Assembly: GCA_035079385.1 (NCBI GenBank)
Contig: JAVHKY010000029.1
Span: 1,550,001 to 1,614,000 of the forward strand
Direction: 5' to 3'
Length of the DNA: 64,000 bases
Source of the DNA: Aspidiotus rigidus
Taxonomy: Eukaryota; Arthropoda; Insecta; Hemiptera; Diaspididae
Part shown: positions 45,813-56,490 of the stretch, piece after piece
Numbering within the stretch: position 1 is the first letter of the stretch
Layout: every line of letters starts with the position of its first letter
The notes under the pieces: generated by a model
The model's input: the letters and a program-made list of their open reading frames with translations, nothing else
Told to the model about the DNA's origin: nothing
The model's database searches: none
Translations under genes and position numbers: made by a program

Positions 45813-46369
45813 CTGGGCACTCTAAAAAGATGTAAATAGTTAATTGGGTGTTTGAACTAGATTTGTTGTAGCCCAAAAACGCGAAACGTTAAACGTCAAC
45901 TTCAAATCTACAAAATTTGAATCTCAATAATTTCATTTTCAATTTGTGTGTTTACCCAACTGAGCCGAGTAATGAACCAAAATTTGCCAAAATTGACTAA
46001 TTTGTCAAGATTCCCAAAATAAGAAACTGAAAATTCACTCATTTTCAAGCGTCAAATGGTTATTTAAGTATTATTTTCGGAATCTGCGTTAAATTTCACT
46101 TTCAAATTAAGTAAATACCTATGGAAAAAATGATTTTTAATTTTTTAGAATTTTGGCATATTGGTCAATTTTTGCCTCATTTTGGTCCATAACTCGGCTC
46201 AGAAAAATTGTAAAATGTTGGGTAGGAACGCAAATTTTAGATGAAATTGAGATAAACAAATTTTGTACGAGTACATTCAAAATTTACGTCTAACGTTTCG
46301 CGTTTTCGCGCTACAACAAATTTAGTCCAAATCTTCATTCAACTGTTAACATCTTTTCGGACCACCCAG
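45813..46369. mobile_element. Foldback element with ACTGGGTGG end, copy 2
   Basis: Starts CTGGGCACTCTAAAAAGATG after TA (45811-45812) and ends CATCTTTTCGGACCACCCAG before TA (46370-46371). Inside, AAAACGCGAAACGTTAAACG and its complement (CGTCTAACGTTTCGCGTTTT) form the next arm, followed by the ATCTACAAAATTTGAATCTC arms. It has both ends, so it defines the family for copy 1. A TA duplication fits Tc1-mariner-like mobility; that is inference. Confidence 0.8.
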
Positions 46370-46429
46370 TAGACTCTTATCAAAAATGAACTAAATGACC
46401 AATGCGGCTCCGCAACAATGACTTCTGGA

Positions 46430-46890
46430 TGGGCGATAAGATCAGCGCGATTTGTTGAGTAAATCGCATTCAGATATTCGATTTCATGTAAAAAAAAAAA
46501 AAAAAAACTCCTATAAGAAATGTACTGGGAAAATCACGTTTCAATATTTTTCTCAAAACTAAAGTCGGGGATGGGTTAGCCAATGGGCGATGGACTTATG
46601 GCTCATCTGTGAGTCAGAGGCTTTTATTTGAAAGAAAGATAAGCCTAATCCGCCCAGTAGAACTTGCTGGCAAACTGTATTCAGGTCTTCAATAATTTCA
46701 CCTTGATAAAATACCTATAAGAAATGTTCGGGGCAAAATTGCGTTTCGACATTTTTCAAAACTGAAGTCATGGATGGGTTAGTCAGTGGATGATGGCTCA
46801 TCTGCGAGTCGGAAGTTCTTATTCAAAAGAAAAGATCAACCCAATTCTGTGGCGAATTGAATCAAGTTTTACTAAGTTTTTTTAATATAT
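46430..46890. repeat. About 2.5 tandem units of roughly 202 bp
   Basis: CCTATAAGAAATGTACTGGG (46511) recurs as CCTATAAGAAATGTTCGGGG (46711). Downstream blocks GATGGGTTAG, ATGGCTCATCTG and GAGTC follow at the same offset. A partial third unit lies before 46500 (TTCTGGATGGGCGATAAGAT). Confidence 0.75.
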
Positions 46891-46924
46891 GTAGATTATA
46901 TGCGAGTCGAGTCAAACCCACGCA

Positions 46925-47480
46925 CGCAAAGTCTTGGAGTGACAGACAGAACCCCCGAGTTCCAAGCCGTGCTTAGTCCAAAATTTTGAAAATCCAGTTT
47001 TCAGCGCCATCTGGTAGAGGAAGTCGAGACGCACATTTCAAGCCATACCACATAATTTTCCTGATATTCTAAGTCTAGTTTTTCGAATTTCTAAGATGCA
47101 ATATCCGCCTTATCAAGAAACGCCGGCTCTTCATAAAAAGTGTTCAAGAATTTTTTTCCCCATCAATACAGGTACAACAGTAATATCTGATGTAGGTACT
47201 ACAAAAAAGCCGTTAATGAATACTCATCACGCAGGTTATAGATGGTTTCTACGAAGAAGATTCACTGTTTTCATTTCCAAAACGTACTTAGTCCACGACC
47301 TTCCCCACTTTGAGACTCTGTAACTCGACAACTAACAACACGTTCATATTCACAACTGGCAACACTGATCGGGCATCCATCCTACTTGCTACATAGAAAT
47401 GCTATTAATCGAGAAAGAGGTGACAAAAATGTTTACCCTCTGCAGGGCTACCGGTAAACAAAAACTAAAAGAGAATAATG
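46925..47480. repeat. Dispersed repeat, inverted copy at 56240-56490
   Basis: CCCCCGAGTTCCAAGCCGTG with GCTTAGTCCAAAATT (about 46948-46985) is the inverse of 56450-56485. GCTATTAATCGAGAAAGAGG with TGACAAAAATG (about 47401-47432) is the inverse of 56326-56366. The two matches lie in the same relative order, so both loci carry one repeat family, with an extra 300 bases here. No coding content is recognised. Confidence 0.6.
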
Positions 47481-47663
47481 CGTGAACGCTTCAGGGTAGC
47501 CGGAGAGATGATTTCAAATGTATTTGACATTTTATCTGTTTCAATAATATTGTTTTCCATTTTCAAATTTCAACTTCCAAGTTCCATTATAAATTTATTA
47601 TAATACGAGTCGTTTCATTATTCGATTCTCAGTTTCTGTTAGTATCCACGTAGAATTGATATC

Positions 47664-49521
47664 ATGAATTCTCTTATCGGCAATTACATGTTATTTACAC
47701 TTTTCATTTTGCGGCGTATTTGCGTCTCAGAGTCAGATTTGTTTCCCGAGAAATGGAGCCAGGAAGTAAGTTCGAATTATTTTGATCGTAACACAGGTGA
47801 GTCAGTAAGTAACAAACTTCGTGCATTGCGTAAATTATGCTAGTGAGTCATGTGATACGATTTTTTCAGATTCCATAATTGAAGCAACACAAAGAAGGAA
47901 TGATTGATTTCGAAAGCACTTGGGTTTGCATGGTTACTTCTCACACAAAAAAGGTCGTCTACGGGTATGGAGATCTATCTTCCAACTTTTCGGCAAAGAA
48001 CTTCAATCTACGAGTCCACAAAGTTGTTTTCTTACTACACTATACAACAATTGAAAATTTTTCGAAAAATAATAAAATGAGATAGGTCGTATCTGAAAGT
48101 ATATTTTGCGTTGAATGCAGAACCATTTGCCGTTTTTCGATAGACGGTTTCTTGTTATGATCTTATTTACTTGCCGCGCATTGTCGCGAGACGTAACGTT
48201 TGTTCTCGAGCTTCGGTCAATGATAGCAGTATGAAGGCTCAATAAGGAGGAAAAAATACTTTAATATCGATTCATGGACTTCCAAAAAATTGTAATTGTT
48301 GTTTAGTGTTGTTGTTACAAGGTGAATGAAAACCGTAATTTAGTGATTTATAATCGAATTTGCGCACCAATTTGTAAGTCAACTTTCTCATACATTTCAT
48401 TTTCAAGAATGTGGACTCTATTTATGTGCTCATGAATACAAACGGGGAATGGGTAACTGTAGCAGGAGTTCTTCAGAATGCTTAGTTGCTCCGTACGACG
48501 AAGAGGTCGTCTGCAGGTCTGCAAAATATGCTATTGAACAATCTGTAGGTAAGTCAAGAAAATCTCCTTAATGACCATATGCACGAAAAGATAGGGAATA
48601 TCGGATTTCATGTAGACTTTCTTAATTACAAGACGCAATTCCGTGTGATAGTAAAATGTCATCGGTGAATATTAGGGTGACCAGATTTTTCTGAGACAAG
48701 AAGAGTATTTCTCAGATTTTCAATAGAACAAGCCGGAAAAAAAAAAGAAAAAAAATTAGAAGCCATTGCAGACGTTGCAATGGCAGCGGGGAACCCGCAA
48801 TTCCTTAACTCGACCTCTCAGGTGGTGTGGAACTGAGTTGATAATCTTGTCATATAATTCAAATCGAAATTATCATTCTACATTCCCTCCTATCATATAT
48901 AGCTCGAGAAACGAAATTCTTCCAAGTCCCCCTTCTATCATATATAGCTCGGAAGTCACAATTCTTCCAAGTCCCCCTCCTATCATATATAGTTCGAGGC
49001 TCGAAATTCTTCTAAGTCCCCCTCCTATCATATATATCTCAAGACTTGAAATTCTTCTAAGTCCCCCTCCTATCATATATAGCTCGAGACTCGAAATTCT
49101 TCTAAGTCCCCCTCCTATCATATATAGCTCGAGACTCGAAATTCTTCTAAGTTCCCCTCCTATCATATATAGCTCGAGACTCGAAATTCTTCTAAGTCCC
49201 CCTCCTTTCATATATGGAAATTCTTCTAAGTCACCCTCCTATCATATATAGCTCGAGACTCGAAATTCTTCCAAGTCCCCCTCCTTTCATATATAGCTCG
49301 AGACTCGAAATTCTTCCAAGTCCCCCTCCTATCATATATAGCTCGAGACCCGAAATTCTTCTAAGTCCCCCTCCTTTCATATATAGCTCGAGACTCGAAA
49401 TTCTTCTAAGTTCCCCTCCTATCATATATAGCTCGAGACTCGAAATTCTTCTAAGTCGCCCTCCTTTCATATATAGCTCGAGACTCGAAATTCTTCTAAG
49501 TCCCGTAACCTAACCTAACCT

Positions 49522-49552
<31 letters not shown>

Positions 49553-49906
49553 TTTTCTGAGGATGTAATCTCCTAACAAAATAGATAGGGGGTTCCCCGC
49601 TAAAAAAAGCGGAAATGTAGGATTGAATGAAAAGAGAGATTACTCTTTTTTCCCAACATGAAGAGAGTAAATACTCTTAAGAATTCACCCTGCTGAATAA
49701 TATTGTTGATTCTTAGATCTATGGCAGAATTTGCGTTGAGAAATACCTCGTTATAATATTTAACTTTCTTCTCATAGACATAAGATATGAAAGAATTGGA
49801 GATGTTTTCTGCCGGTTGTAATACTAAGAGTAATTTGACTTCAATAGCTGATCGATGGATGCGAAGTTGCAGTGGTTTCCATACTCACTTCGACAAGAAT
49901 AACTAA
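47664..49906 (+). CDS. Small, probably secreted Cys-containing protein, four candidate exons
   Basis: Exon 1 (47664-47765) starts with ATG and encodes a hydrophobic leader (GNYMLFTLFILRRICVSES), ending at CAGGAA/GTAAGT in phase 0. Exon 2 from 47885 (after GAAG) reads HKEGMIDFESTWVCMVTSHT then KKVVYGYGDLSSNFSAKNFN; its end is uncertain. Exon 3 (48408-48548) reads CGLYLCAHEYKRGMGNCSRS then SSECLVAPYDEEVVCRSAKY, with six Cys, and ends in a GTAAGT donor with one leftover G. Exon 4 (49785-49906), after AAG, adds AT to make Asp and reads MKELEMFSAGCNTKSN then LTSIADRWMRSC before TAA. Junctions 1-2 and 3-4 keep phase. I found no GT donor in exon 2 that gives the phase needed for 2-3, so a hidden exon, a non-canonical donor or a lesion is possible. 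No family recognised. The last intron carries the 45-bp array. Confidence 0.5.
48866..49504. repeat. 45-bp tandem array, about 14 units
   Basis: The unit includes CCTATCATATATAGCTCGAG followed by ACTCGAAATTCTTCTAAGTC and CCCCT. Exact 45-base steps are seen between TATCATATAT at 48891, 48936 and 48981 and onward. One unit near 49213 lacks about 15 bases. Because 45 is divisible by 3, long frames on both strands (15-residue repeats) appear but have no coding signature. TCATATATAGCTCGAGAGTC in copy B of the TTAA family (about 13513-13535) is essentially the same unit in single copy. Confidence 0.92.
49505..49552. repeat. Telomere-like CCTAA motif and CGGACG hexamers
   Basis: GTAACCTAACCTAACCTGCG holds two and a half units of CCTAA (TTAGG on the other strand, the insect telomere repeat), directly followed by five units of CGGACG. 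Too short to be a telomere remnant with certainty. Confidence 0.6.
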
Positions 49907-50413
49907 ACGTCGAAAATGAAAAAGATGGCATCGTGGAAGCGGATATTTCATTGGAGAGAACGTATCTTAAATAAACGAAAATGACGGTCTGTTTGCGGTG
50001 AAAATTTTATCATCGTTTTAAATATAATTAATTACTGTTATTAAGTATACTGTGTAAATTCTTACTTCAATCTCTTAAAAGAAATTCATTAAAATATGTT
50101 TGCAAACCATGAATGTATTAAAATTTGCCGTTTTTCTTTTGCGTCAAATTGAATTTCTATTACATGACAATTCATTTTGAATCACCGGTATCGACGAAAA
50201 AAAAATTTCCAATTAATCCTCGTCCGAAGATGATTTAGCCATGATTGTTTTTACCGTCGCAATTTTATAAGCTTCAAATGTAGGTATCTCGCTGATCCGA
50301 AGTGAAATTGAAGTTGAAAGAAAATTGTCATATCACGATTGTTACGCTTGAGTAGGCCTAGTCCTGATCACTCGATAAAACTATGATACATAATATACTC
50401 GATATGGAGAAAC
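49907..50413. other. Probable 3' UTR and gene-free stretch
   Basis: AT-rich sequence after the TAA of the upstream gene. No further frame or repeat is recognised before the LINE insertion. Confidence 0.35.
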
Positions 50414-50425
50414 ACAAAAGTGATT

Positions 50426-51907
50426 ACAACAAAATTTCTCCGCCTCATATTCGATCACACTTCAACCTGGATACCACATATTAAATTCCTTAAAGGAAAA
50501 TGGAATCGCACTCTGAATGTCCTCAAATATCTCGCGCATCCTTGCACAGGGTGCAACAGCAACATTTTATTACAATTATACCGCAGCCTGATCCGTTCAC
50601 AGCTTGACTACGGGGCCCCAATTTATGGACTTGCAAAAAAAACAGCTCTCTCATCTTTAGACCCAATCCAAAACTCATCTCCACGCCTTGCGCTAGGTGC
50701 ATTTTGAACAAGCCCTAGCCTCAGCCTTTGCGCTGAAGCTAGCGAACCTCCTCTCGAATACCGCAGACAGATACTTACAACATTTTTTTGGCCAACATAT
50801 CCTCGAACCCAAACACACCGACTTTCGACCATTTCTTCCTCCCCAACAACATAGAAAATTTCTCTCTGAACACCACAAAACACATGAAACTTAACCTGGA
50901 ACAAAAATTTACCTTCAACCCTCTACTTCCCATCTTCATCTCCACCCCTCCTTCGGCGCAACACACAGCTAATTTCCAAGACAAATTCACCAAATTCTCA
51001 CCTTCCACCCCCAACTCACAGCTCAAAAAAGAAATTGAAAATTTCTTAAAAAACCACCACTCACACATCCTTTGTTTTACAGGCGGTTCAAAACGTCACA
51101 ATAAAACTGGGATAGCCTTCTCGATCAATAATTCTCTTTTCAACTTTCAAATACAAAACACCGCCTCAGTATATACTGCAGAACTTTTCGCGATCCCCAA
51201 ATGCCTACAAGAAATAACCACTTTCACTCAAAATAAACATTGTCTATCATAATTACAGACTCGTTATCATCATTTTCAGCCATCCAAAATATCTTCTCGC
51301 AAAACCCCATTATTCAAAGAATCCACACTATCATCAACATCATAACACAAGCTACATCATCCATAACCCTGGTGTGGATTCCTTCACACATCGGACTAAA
51401 ACAGAGCGATGTAGTAGACAAAGCAGCCAAAGACTCAACCAATTTCAACACCGTGACCCTAACCAACTTGAAAACAAACCCCTCCCTATCAAGGCTAACC
51501 CTCTCAAACCCACAACTTGCAAATAATCTAGAAAAGAAACATCCGTTCTAACCCGCCTCCAAATAGGACACACCCGACTCACACACCTTCTTTCACGTTC
51601 AGAACCACCCAACTGTCCAAAATGTCTCTTCAATACAATAGACATAAACCATATTTTTACATACCCTGAACATACAACTTTACAAAACTCACTAAACATA
51701 CCCGACTCTAGAACACAAGCACTCAAAAATGACACCTCATACACAGAACTCATACAATACCTAACCTCAGCCGAACTTTTCTCTCTACTTTAAAACCTTT
51801 AATTATAGTAAAAATTAGACTGTACCTTTAAAGTTTAATGTAATACTGTGTATCAAACTAATAGCCCAAAGCGTAGCTTAAAAGCTTGTAGAAATAAAAT
51901 AAAAAAA
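50426..51907 (+). mobile_element. 5'-truncated LINE (I/Jockey-like with RNase H) with target duplication
   Basis: Flanked by the 12-bp direct repeat ACAAAAGTGATT (50414-50425, 51908-51919), a typical target duplication, and ending in an A-rich tail. Coding parts in order: RT thumb (FLRLIFDHTSTWIPHIKFLK; SLIRSQLDYGAPIYGL, 50430-50700), RNase H (FTGGSK at about 51079, VYTAELFAI, IITDSLSSFSAIQN, LVWIPSHIGLKQSDVVDKAA, 51080-51430) and a GHTRLTHLLSRSEPPNCPKC tail (about 51570-51630). The RNase H motif usually begins FTDGS, so its first Asp is Gly here. Frameshifts near 50700 and 51250 and a stop at 51549-51551 disable it. The 3' UTR motif AATAGCCCAAAGCGTAGCTT links it to the copy at 15606-16364. 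Confidence 0.88.
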
Positions 51908-51978
51908 ACAAAAGTGATTCAGCACTGACAACGTTCATCATATAAGTACGGTCATAATAATAGCCCTTGTATTTTCAG

Positions 51979-52755
51979 ATGTGATTGCACTGGATATTAA
52001 TGTTTTCCATACCTAATTACAATAAGAATTACGCTAGGAATGTAGTATTTCCATGTGTAATTATGAGTGGAGTAATAGAGTTCCGCACGTAATTACAATT
52101 GGAATTATGGTCGGAATTTCCAAGCTGGATACTTTTCAGTCAACAGAAAATTCAAATTTTACAGTGGTTGAGGGGCAGTTCAGTGTTTCTCTCAATTACA
52201 ATTGTCTGTGGTAGTACTTTGAAGGATTTCAACCAAGTCTGATGATAATGAATTGAGAATTGATGAATTTTCAAATTTTTCAAAACTTTTTGTCAATTCC
52301 CTCGCAAGACAGGTAGATATTCTTAATACATCAAGCCGATGTTGTGAGAAATTGTGAAAGAAATTTGATTTTCTTCAAAACGTCTTATTTCTAAACCAAT
52401 TTTTTGCAGGTGGTGCGTTATCATATAGTGCAAAGGCTACATTTCAACTCTGAACTCTTTCAGCAGCCTCCTTCCCTTCTGAAAATCACGTTTTCTATCC
52501 GCGCGAGATGACCCAGCCAAAAGTTCCAGTTGTATTTCCGGATGTAATTACACCCGGAATGAATGTCTTCCATACGTAATTACGCTAGGAATTTAGTATT
52601 TCCATGTGTAATTATGAGTGGAGTAATAGAGTTCCGCACGTAATTACAATTGGAATTATGGTCGGAATTTCCAAGCTGGATACTTTTCAGTCACCAGAAA
52701 ATTCAAATTTTACAGGAGTTGAGAGGCAGTACATTATTTCCCTCAATTACTATTG
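51979..52755. repeat. Pair of about 220-bp direct repeats, 558 bases apart
   Basis: 51979-52211 and 52537-52755 share long near-identical blocks: ATTTCCATGTGTAATTATGA then GTGGAGTAATAGAGTTCCGC and TGGTCGGAATTTCCAAGCTG. Each has several internal GTAATTAC/GGAATT-type motifs. Either a segmental duplication or two copies of one element; no ends are defined. Confidence 0.8.
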
Positions 52756-54335
52756 TCTGTATTATTCACTGCTGGGCTAGTTGCGGCAGCTATAGTATAC
52801 TTTAATATACTGTATGCTAAGACAAAGAATCTTGAACTCTCGACCCGATCCAGGCACGTACAGCCCTATTTTAAACCTATTAAAATTTGTTCACCGCAAC
52901 TTGAAGCTTAGTTCAGGCCTAGTTTAAAGCTATAGCATAGCGTAATATACTACTATATGCTACGACTAAGGAACTCGGAGACGTAGATTTCTGTATCAGC
53001 TCAAGGGTTTGAGTTTCCAAGTCCATCAGGGGAAAGGGGTAACGTAGACTCGCGGGTTTCCATAAATGCGGTAAAGTACAGACAGAGACATTAAAAATTC
53101 CAAAAAAATGGTTAAAAATTTCTGGACTCCGCGAAGTAAATGCTCGCAGTTCATGATGAATTTCTTTTAAATCTTAAAAAATATTTGTCACGTCAATATG
53201 ATGTTGAAAGGTCTTTCTTTTCACTCTAAAGGAAAATTGCTACCTAAATTGTTGATCATTTAAATCCCCCAAATTTTGTCATTGGGTATAATTGAAGTCA
53301 TAATGTGGACATGATGATATTTTAGGTGCATAATAGGGACATAATACCGGTATTTCTGCCATAGAGACATCAAAATATTCTACAGAAAACTATGTTACTT
53401 GACATAGTTCATGCAACGTCCTGTGAACTCGAAGTCAGTTTGCTTGGTTTCAAATTGCTTGATTCCTCAATCTGTAATAGGGATCTTGAAATTCTTGTTA
53501 CATATGTGCCAAATTTCATTCCTAGTTGAGTCAAGGATAATAATATATAATGTAGGCAATTATTTGCCTTGACTAACTTCATGTAACTTATACAATGGGA
53601 GTGACGCTCTTGATGAGTTTTGAATTACTGTGAGATAAAAAATCGGGAATTACTCATGCGACAAGTATTTTTTTTTCTGCTTGTACGTGCTATTTCTTCT
53701 TTCCTTCGTTGATACTGAAGAGAAACGCTTACACAAAAAAGCAATAAAATGGTGTTCCGATACTATACCTATGAAATAACTTTTATTGCGGTTAAGAAAA
53801 AAAAAAGGAAGACGTTCAAGGTAGTCAGACCTCGATTGCTAAATAGTTGGTTGTTGCTGGATGTTCTTCATCAACGACATTGTAAATATTATTGGCATTG
53901 AATTATGCCGCCCTGATCCATGTTTCTCTCAATTTGGACAAGGGATGACTTCCTTGGAATCATTTTAACTTTGAAAATCATTCGAGAAGACACAACACGT
54001 ACTACGCCCATAATATTATATACCCTAGGTTGTTAAAAATTTTATTTCATAAAACGGGAATATTTTCGAAGACGAACTCTCCGAGTGTAGATTGAAGATG
54101 TAGTGAGTTCTGTATTAACTGTTATACTTATCATTACAGAGGTCTCTCATTGAGAAAATGATACGTAATCGCAAAATATCTGAAAAATAAAGGTCTTGGA
54201 TCAGTTTGAAATGGTAATTAAAAGCCCTCTATCAATGATCAAAACTAGCGATATATACCTTTGCATGTCTGAGATGTCTGAGAGGTCTTTATTTTTTTAT
54301 ACAAAAGGATTTAACCGTGGAGAGAATTTAATTAG
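52756..54335. other. Gene-free stretch
   Basis: Contains a weak duplication of CTATAG(T/C)ATA...TAATATACT-type sequence (about 52792-52835 and 52932-52970). Otherwise nothing recognised. Confidence 0.35.
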
Positions 54336-54393
54336 AACAAGAAAAAACCGGCTTTATTCTCCACATACAAATAAGTTTTTACAACAGAAGTTC

Positions 54394-54427
54394 GACATTT
54401 CAAAGCATCCCGCTTCTTCATCAGGAA
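54394..54427 (-). ncRNA. Decayed hammerhead-like core in the left Penelope arm
   Basis: On the minus strand: CTGATGA, AGAAGCGGGATGCTTT, then GAAAT. The second conserved box is GAAAT instead of GAAAC and stem II has lost a pair relative to the right arm. Confidence 0.35.
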
Positions 54428-54509
54428 CTAGAATAAAACTGACAGGCAAAAACGGAGAAAAAGGTGAAAACACAACGAACAGATGAGCCAGTCGAAAATT
54501 GTAGCTGAC

Positions 54510-54941
54510 TCACCCGTTCGATGTGATGACATTAGAATAAACATTCGCTAGGTCGCCTGTATCGGTTTTAAAGTTGACCGTATTCTTACTTTTAATAATA
54601 TTGACAATTTCTAAAATTTTCCTCTTTTTATCATTGTCTTCTCTTCCTACAATCACTGTCTTGGGAAAGTCAAACTGATGACCAGTGCCAAGAGAGTGGG
54701 AGGATAAAGCCGTACAATCGCTACGATTCTTGACATCATTCTTATGTTGGTTAACACGACATTTAAGCAACTGGCGAGTTTCACCCACATAAGTACTGGG
54801 GCAGCCAGAACAGGGGATAGAATAGACAACACCAGATCTTTTTTCCACAGGGACTTTATCTTTAGTGTGGGAGAAAAACATTTCTCTGCTGGTGTTGTGG
54901 TTACCGAAAGATATACTAACATCAGGGTCAAGAGTAAGCAA
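54510..54941 (-). pseudogene. Inverted copy of the Penelope GIY-YIG endonuclease end
   Basis: A 143-codon frame with the same product as the end of the plus copy. It lacks the reverse transcriptase region upstream because the inverted arm stops at 55019, so it cannot yield a full protein. Confidence 0.8.
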
Positions 54942-55019
54942 GTGCTTACGTATGATTGTACTGCTTTTTCCTATGTAGGGTATAGAGAAGAATCTTTTCT
55001 TTTGGGTTATCCGAGTAGC

Positions 55020-55844
55020 CGTTTGAATTTTACTTTTGAAACTGAATCTGACTCTACTTTGAATTTTTTAGACATTAGTATCATTAAACTTCAGGACAAA
55101 TTTATTTTTAGACATTTCGAAAAACCTACCCACACGGGCAGGTGTATCAACTTTTATTCTAATCAACCTTTTAAATTTAAATTGAATACGGCTGTTAATC
55201 TTAAGAATAACCTCATATCCAGTTCCGACTCTTGTTTTCATGACGACATGCTTAATCATTTACAATTTATCCTCAAAAATAATGGGTATCCTTTTTCTTT
55301 CATTAATAACGTAATTAAAACTCCTCTTGTTAGGTCTACTCGGATAACCCAAAAGAAAAGATTCTTCTCTATACCCTACATAGGAAAAAGCAGTACAATC
55401 ATACGTAAGCACTTGCTTACTCTTGACCCTGATGTTAGTATATCTTTCGGTAACCACAACACCAGCAGAGAAATGTTTTTCTCCCACACTAAAGATAAAG
55501 TCCCTGTGGAAAAAAGATCTGGTGTTGTCTATTCTATCCCCTGTTCTGGCTGCCCCAGTACTTATGTGGGTGAAACTCGCCAGTTGCTTAAATGTCGTGT
55601 TAACCAACATAAGAATGATGTCAAGAATCGTAGCGATTGTACGGCTTTATCCTCCCACTCTCTTGGCACTGGTCATCAGTTTGACTTTCCCAAGACAGTG
55701 ATTGTAGGAAGAGAAGACAATGATAAAAAGAGGAAAATTTTAGAAATTGTCAATATTATTAAAAGTAAGAATACGGTCAACTTTAAAACCGATACAGGCG
55801 ACCTAGCGAATGTTTATTCTAATGTCATCACATCGAACGGGTGA
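55020..55844 (+). pseudogene. Penelope-like RT C-terminus plus GIY-YIG endonuclease, 5'-truncated
   Basis: About 274 codons of open frame ending in TGA at 55842-55844. The first part (about 55020-55330) is the end of the reverse transcriptase; its catalytic palm is missing. The endonuclease follows, with GVVYSIPCSGCPSTYVGETR standing for the GIY...YIG pair (VVY...YVG) and its Cys pair (CSGC), then LLKCRVNQHKNDVKN with the catalytic Arg region and SHSLGTGHQFDF. The frame also stays open upstream to 54744, but that part is the antisense of the inverted arm and is not real protein. The truncated RT means it cannot retrotranspose on its own. Confidence 0.85.
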
Positions 55845-55926
55845 GTCAGCTACAATTTTCGACTGGCTCATCTGTTCGTTGTGTTTTCACCTTTTTCTCC
55901 GTTTTTGCCTGTCAGTTTTATTCTAG

Positions 55927-55966
55927 TTCCTGATGAAGAAGCGGGATGCTTCGAAACGTCGAACTT
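55927..55966 (+). ncRNA. Hammerhead ribozyme-like core of the Penelope element
   Basis: CTGATGA (55930-55936), a stem-loop GAAGC-GGGAT-GCTTC, then GAAAC (55953-55957) and GTC. CUGAUGA-stem II-GAAA is the hammerhead catalytic core, and Penelope-like elements are known to carry such motifs in their terminal repeats. Stem III would be minimal and stem I is not obvious, so activity is unproven. Confidence 0.5.
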
Positions 55967-56239
55967 CTGTTGTAAAAACTTATTTGTATGTGGAGAATAC
56001 AGCCAGTTTTTTCTTGTTTTTATTTTTTTATTTCAATTCAAGATCGCAACACAATGTTTTATTAATTTTACCAAAGTCGTTATTTCGACAATGATCACAA
56101 TGATGATCAAACCCGTTCAAACCGAAGAATGATAAGAAAATGAAAAAATAACACGAAATTTTCTAGAATCTTAGTGAAACTCAAAATACTCGGGTGAAAC
56201 TTATTATTGGAAAAGTACAGTAGAAGTAATTAATAACCT

Positions 56240-56490
56240 TCTCCTATCTGGTCAGACTGATTGTTCTTCACACTTTTCTCTCAAGTTTTTGTTTACCTGG
56301 CATGCCTGCGTAGCGTGCACACGGTCAACAATTTTGTCTGCTCTTTCTCGATTAATAGACACACTCCTTGCTACAGAGCAAAAACCAATGCAATACTATA
56401 AACAGGTCTCGCGTACGAACGTTTTTTTTGATTTCCCAACAAAACTGATTTTGGACTAAGCACGGTTTGGAACTCGGGGGTATTATAATT
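56240..56490. repeat. Inverted copy of the 46925-47480 repeat
   Basis: Shares TCTTTCTCGATTAATAG and TTTTGGACTAAGCACGG then TTGGAACTCGGGG with the complement of the earlier locus, in the matching order. Confidence 0.6.

Larger units (their letters stand above)
48784..49600. mobile_element. Element with AGCGGGGAACCC ends carrying a minisatellite
   Basis: AGCGGGGAACCC (48785-48796) is mirrored by GGGTTCCCCGCT at about 49590-49601. The ends resemble CAGGGAACCTG of the TTAA family, and the array inside matches that family's middle. I see no convincing target duplication. It lies inside the last intron of the Cys-containing protein gene. Confidence 0.6.
54336..56018 (+). mobile_element. Penelope-like retroelement with an inverted terminal copy
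   Basis: Two arms of about 684 bases, 54336-55019 and 55333-56018, are inverted copies of each other around a 313-base single-copy centre. The plus-oriented copy runs from 55020: an RT C-terminal part (ESDSTLNFLDISII, FEKPTHTGRCINFYS), then a GIY-YIG endonuclease and a 3' UTR. The minus-oriented copy (54941 to 54510) holds the same endonuclease end. RT fused to GIY-YIG defines Penelope-like elements, and inverted partial copies next to a truncated one are their usual insertion form. Confidence 0.88.

Noticed and set aside
48866..49504. CRISPR-like array
   Set aside because: Units are contiguous 45-mers with no unique spacers, in a eukaryotic context.
48766..49513. Long proline/serine-rich frames on both strands of the 45-bp array
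   Set aside because: The unit length is a multiple of three, so any stop-free frame stays open. Both strands are open equally and there is no start context or homology.
49505..49521. True telomere or chromosome end
   Set aside because: Only two and a half CCTAA units, with ordinary sequence on both sides.
54744..55019. N-terminal 92 residues of the long plus-strand frame in the Penelope locus
   Set aside because: They are the antisense of the inverted endonuclease copy. Real protein sequence starts near 55020.
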